Below are positions 63,292-64,000 of a stretch of 64,000 nt of DNA, in pieces; the first letter of the stretch is position 1; every line of letters begins with the position of its first letter. This DNA comes from Halonatronomonas betaini. Its GTDB lineage: Bacteria > Bacillota > Halanaerobiia > Halanaerobiales > Halarsenatibacteraceae. The notes under the pieces are model-generated. The model did no database searches, had not been told where the DNA came from, and worked only from the letters and a program-made list of their open reading frames with translations. Where the stretch lies: contig NZ_JADPIE010000009.1 of assembly GCF_015666175.1 (NCBI RefSeq), positions 46,280-110,279 on the forward strand. Reading direction: 5' to 3'. Position numbers and translations under genes: made by a program.

Positions 63292-63582
63292 ATGGATTTA
63301 TTTCTGGCAGTTGTCTTTGGAATAATAGGAATTGCAGGACTTATCTTTGGCAATGATATCGGGGTATTTATTGGTCTAGGATTATTGCCCTGGCAGTTAA
63401 TTAAAGTTAAATTTTCTAATATTATTGTACTTGGAGTTATAATTATTAATTTTTCTGCCGGTATTATATATTTTTTTATAAATAATAATTGGGGATTTTT
63501 AATTGGATATTTCCTTGTAATGGCTTATAATTACTGGGGTTATAGGAGTAATATTGTTGAATCTAATAGCAATAACTCTTGA
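63292..63582 (+). CDS. Small membrane protein of unknown function
   Basis: 96-residue protein with three or four predicted membrane segments (about residues 2-19, 23-38, 44-62 and 68-82). The C-terminus is polar (YRSNIVESNSNNS). ACAGGAGG lies before the ATG region, 7 bases after the methyltransferase stop. No family is recognised. The stop codon overlaps the -35 of the next gene's promoter, so it marks the end of the upstream unit. Confidence 0.7.
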   Translation: MDLFLAVVFGIIGIAGLIFGNDIGVFIGLGLLPWQLIKVKFSNIIVLGVIIINFSAGIIYFFINNNWGFLIGYFLVMAYNYWGYRSNIVESNSNNS

Positions 63583-63607
63583 CAAATAGGTGATTTTGTA
63601 TTATAAA
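63579..63607 (+). promoter_or_regulatory. Sigma-A promoter of the FmdB-type gene
   Basis: TTGACA (63579-63584), 17-base spacer, TATAAA (63602-63607). The -35 overlaps the stop codon of the small membrane protein gene. Confidence 0.85.
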
Positions 63608-63648
63608 TTATAAATAGGGATAACTATATAGATTGGGAGTGAAGTGAT

Positions 63649-63864
63649 ATGCCAACTTATTTATACGAATGTGAAAAGTGCGGAAGATTTGAGAAGCTTC
63701 AAGGTATCAAAGATGAGGCTTTAAAAGAATGCCCTGATTGTTCTGGAGAGGTAAAAAGGATTATTGGAGCTCCAGGGATTCGCTTTAAAGGTTCTGGTTT
63801 TTATTGTACTGACCATAAAACTGATAAATCGAGTAAATCAAGTAGTGACGAGAAAGCATCATAA
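63649..63864 (+). CDS. FmdB-type zinc ribbon protein
   Basis: 71-residue protein with the zinc ribbon CEKCGRFEKLQGI...CPDCSGEVKRIIGAPGIRFKGSGFY; both CxxC pairs are intact near residues 8-11 and 28-31. The family (CxxC_CxxC_SSSS, FmdB) is common and often thought to be regulatory, but the role is unproved. The C-terminus is rich in Lys and Ser. The gene has its own promoter and terminator, so it is monocistronic. Confidence 0.9.
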   Translation: MPTYLYECEKCGRFEKLQGIKDEALKECPDCSGEVKRIIGAPGIRFKGSGFYCTDHKTDKSSKSSSDEKAS

Positions 63865-63873
63865 AATATTTAT

Positions 63874-63910
63874 GACCCGGATTAAGCAATTTTGCTCGTC
63901 CGGGTCTTAT
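63874..63910 (+). terminator. Intrinsic terminator after the FmdB-type gene
   Basis: GACCCGGA (63874-63881) pairs with TCCGGGTC (63899-63906) over 8 bp; the 17-base loop has a small inner AGCAA/TTGCT pairing; a T-rich TTATTTCTT follows. The remaining bases to 64000 hold no recognisable feature. Confidence 0.85.
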
Positions 63911-64000
63911 TTCTTCAAATAGTTGAGACTAACTATATAGAGTCAAGTGATTTTTAAAAAATATTTTTAGAGATATATTGGCATGACAAATATAGCAATT

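Noticed and set aside
63907..64000. Start of a further gene at the window end
   Set aside because: The last 94 bases are AT-rich with no start codon plus ribosome site and no clear promoter; nothing can be supported.

Overview
The window is a gene-dense, low-GC stretch of a bacterial chromosome with no phage, transposon or CRISPR content. The likely source is a fermentative anaerobe of the Halanaerobiales type. The reasons are AT-rich codon use, many acidic proteins, a complete trimeric electron-bifurcating [FeFe]-hydrogenase cluster, Firmicute-like operons (ECF transporter plus ribosomal proteins, CIRCE-controlled groESL, EndoA-type mazEF, glmS ribozyme, gatCAB), and two peptide-binding proteins with ordinary Sec signal peptides and no lipobox cysteine, which fits a diderm envelope. 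This assignment is an inference; no rRNA or tRNA gene is present to support it.

Layout. 1-4.2 kb: ecfA1-ecfA2-ecfT-truA-rplM-rpsI. 4.3-7.9 kb (minus strand): peptide ABC transporter (binding protein, two permeases, no ATPases). 8.3-10.7 kb: the AMMECR1/MEMO/radical-SAM trio. 10.8-16.6 kb: glmM, glmS ribozyme, glmS, acpS, nnr bifunctional enzyme, CBS protein. 16.6-19.2 kb: an unusual DbpA-RRM/Upf1-like helicase and mazEF. 19.3-21.5 kb: asparaginase-like protein and amidohydrolase. 21.5-22.0 kb: a gene-free segment in which a promoter, two arrays of 11-bp degenerate tandem repeats and a terminator look like one non-coding transcription unit. 22.0-30.3 kb: a ten-gene hydrogenase locus, with a regulatory half (two DRTGG-like proteins, two HATPase proteins, an HsfB-like iron hydrogenase homologue, a PHP protein) and the catalytic half hydC, ferredoxin, hydB, hydA. 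30.5-35.2 kb: aminotransferase, tsaE-tsaB-tsaD, and a radical SAM/PDZ/DUF512-like protein. 35.4-41.9 kb: groES-groEL, guaA, a YerC-type TrpR-like regulator, an orphan PTS-EIIC-like transporter and an FAD dehydrogenase. 42.0-45.6 kb: a second binding protein-permease-permease operon. 45.7-53.2 kb: his operon ZGDCBHAF(IE). 53.3-61.1 kb: DUF123 nuclease-like protein, pcrA, ligA, gatCAB. 61.1-63.9 kb: glycerophosphodiesterase, RlmCD-type methyltransferase, a small membrane protein, FmdB-type zinc ribbon.

Most of the window is housekeeping. The parts that deserve a second look are the 11-bp repeat transcription unit (21560-21905), the helicase with an RNA-binding domain and a degenerate motif II, the HsfB-like protein lacking the proton-transfer cysteine inside a sensory module, the rearranged radical SAM/PDZ protein, the split AMMECR1 system, a seven-fold 7-bp repeat before glmM, a ribozyme cleavage site one base after the glmM stop codon, and paired intercistronic hairpins in two ATPase-less peptide transporter operons.
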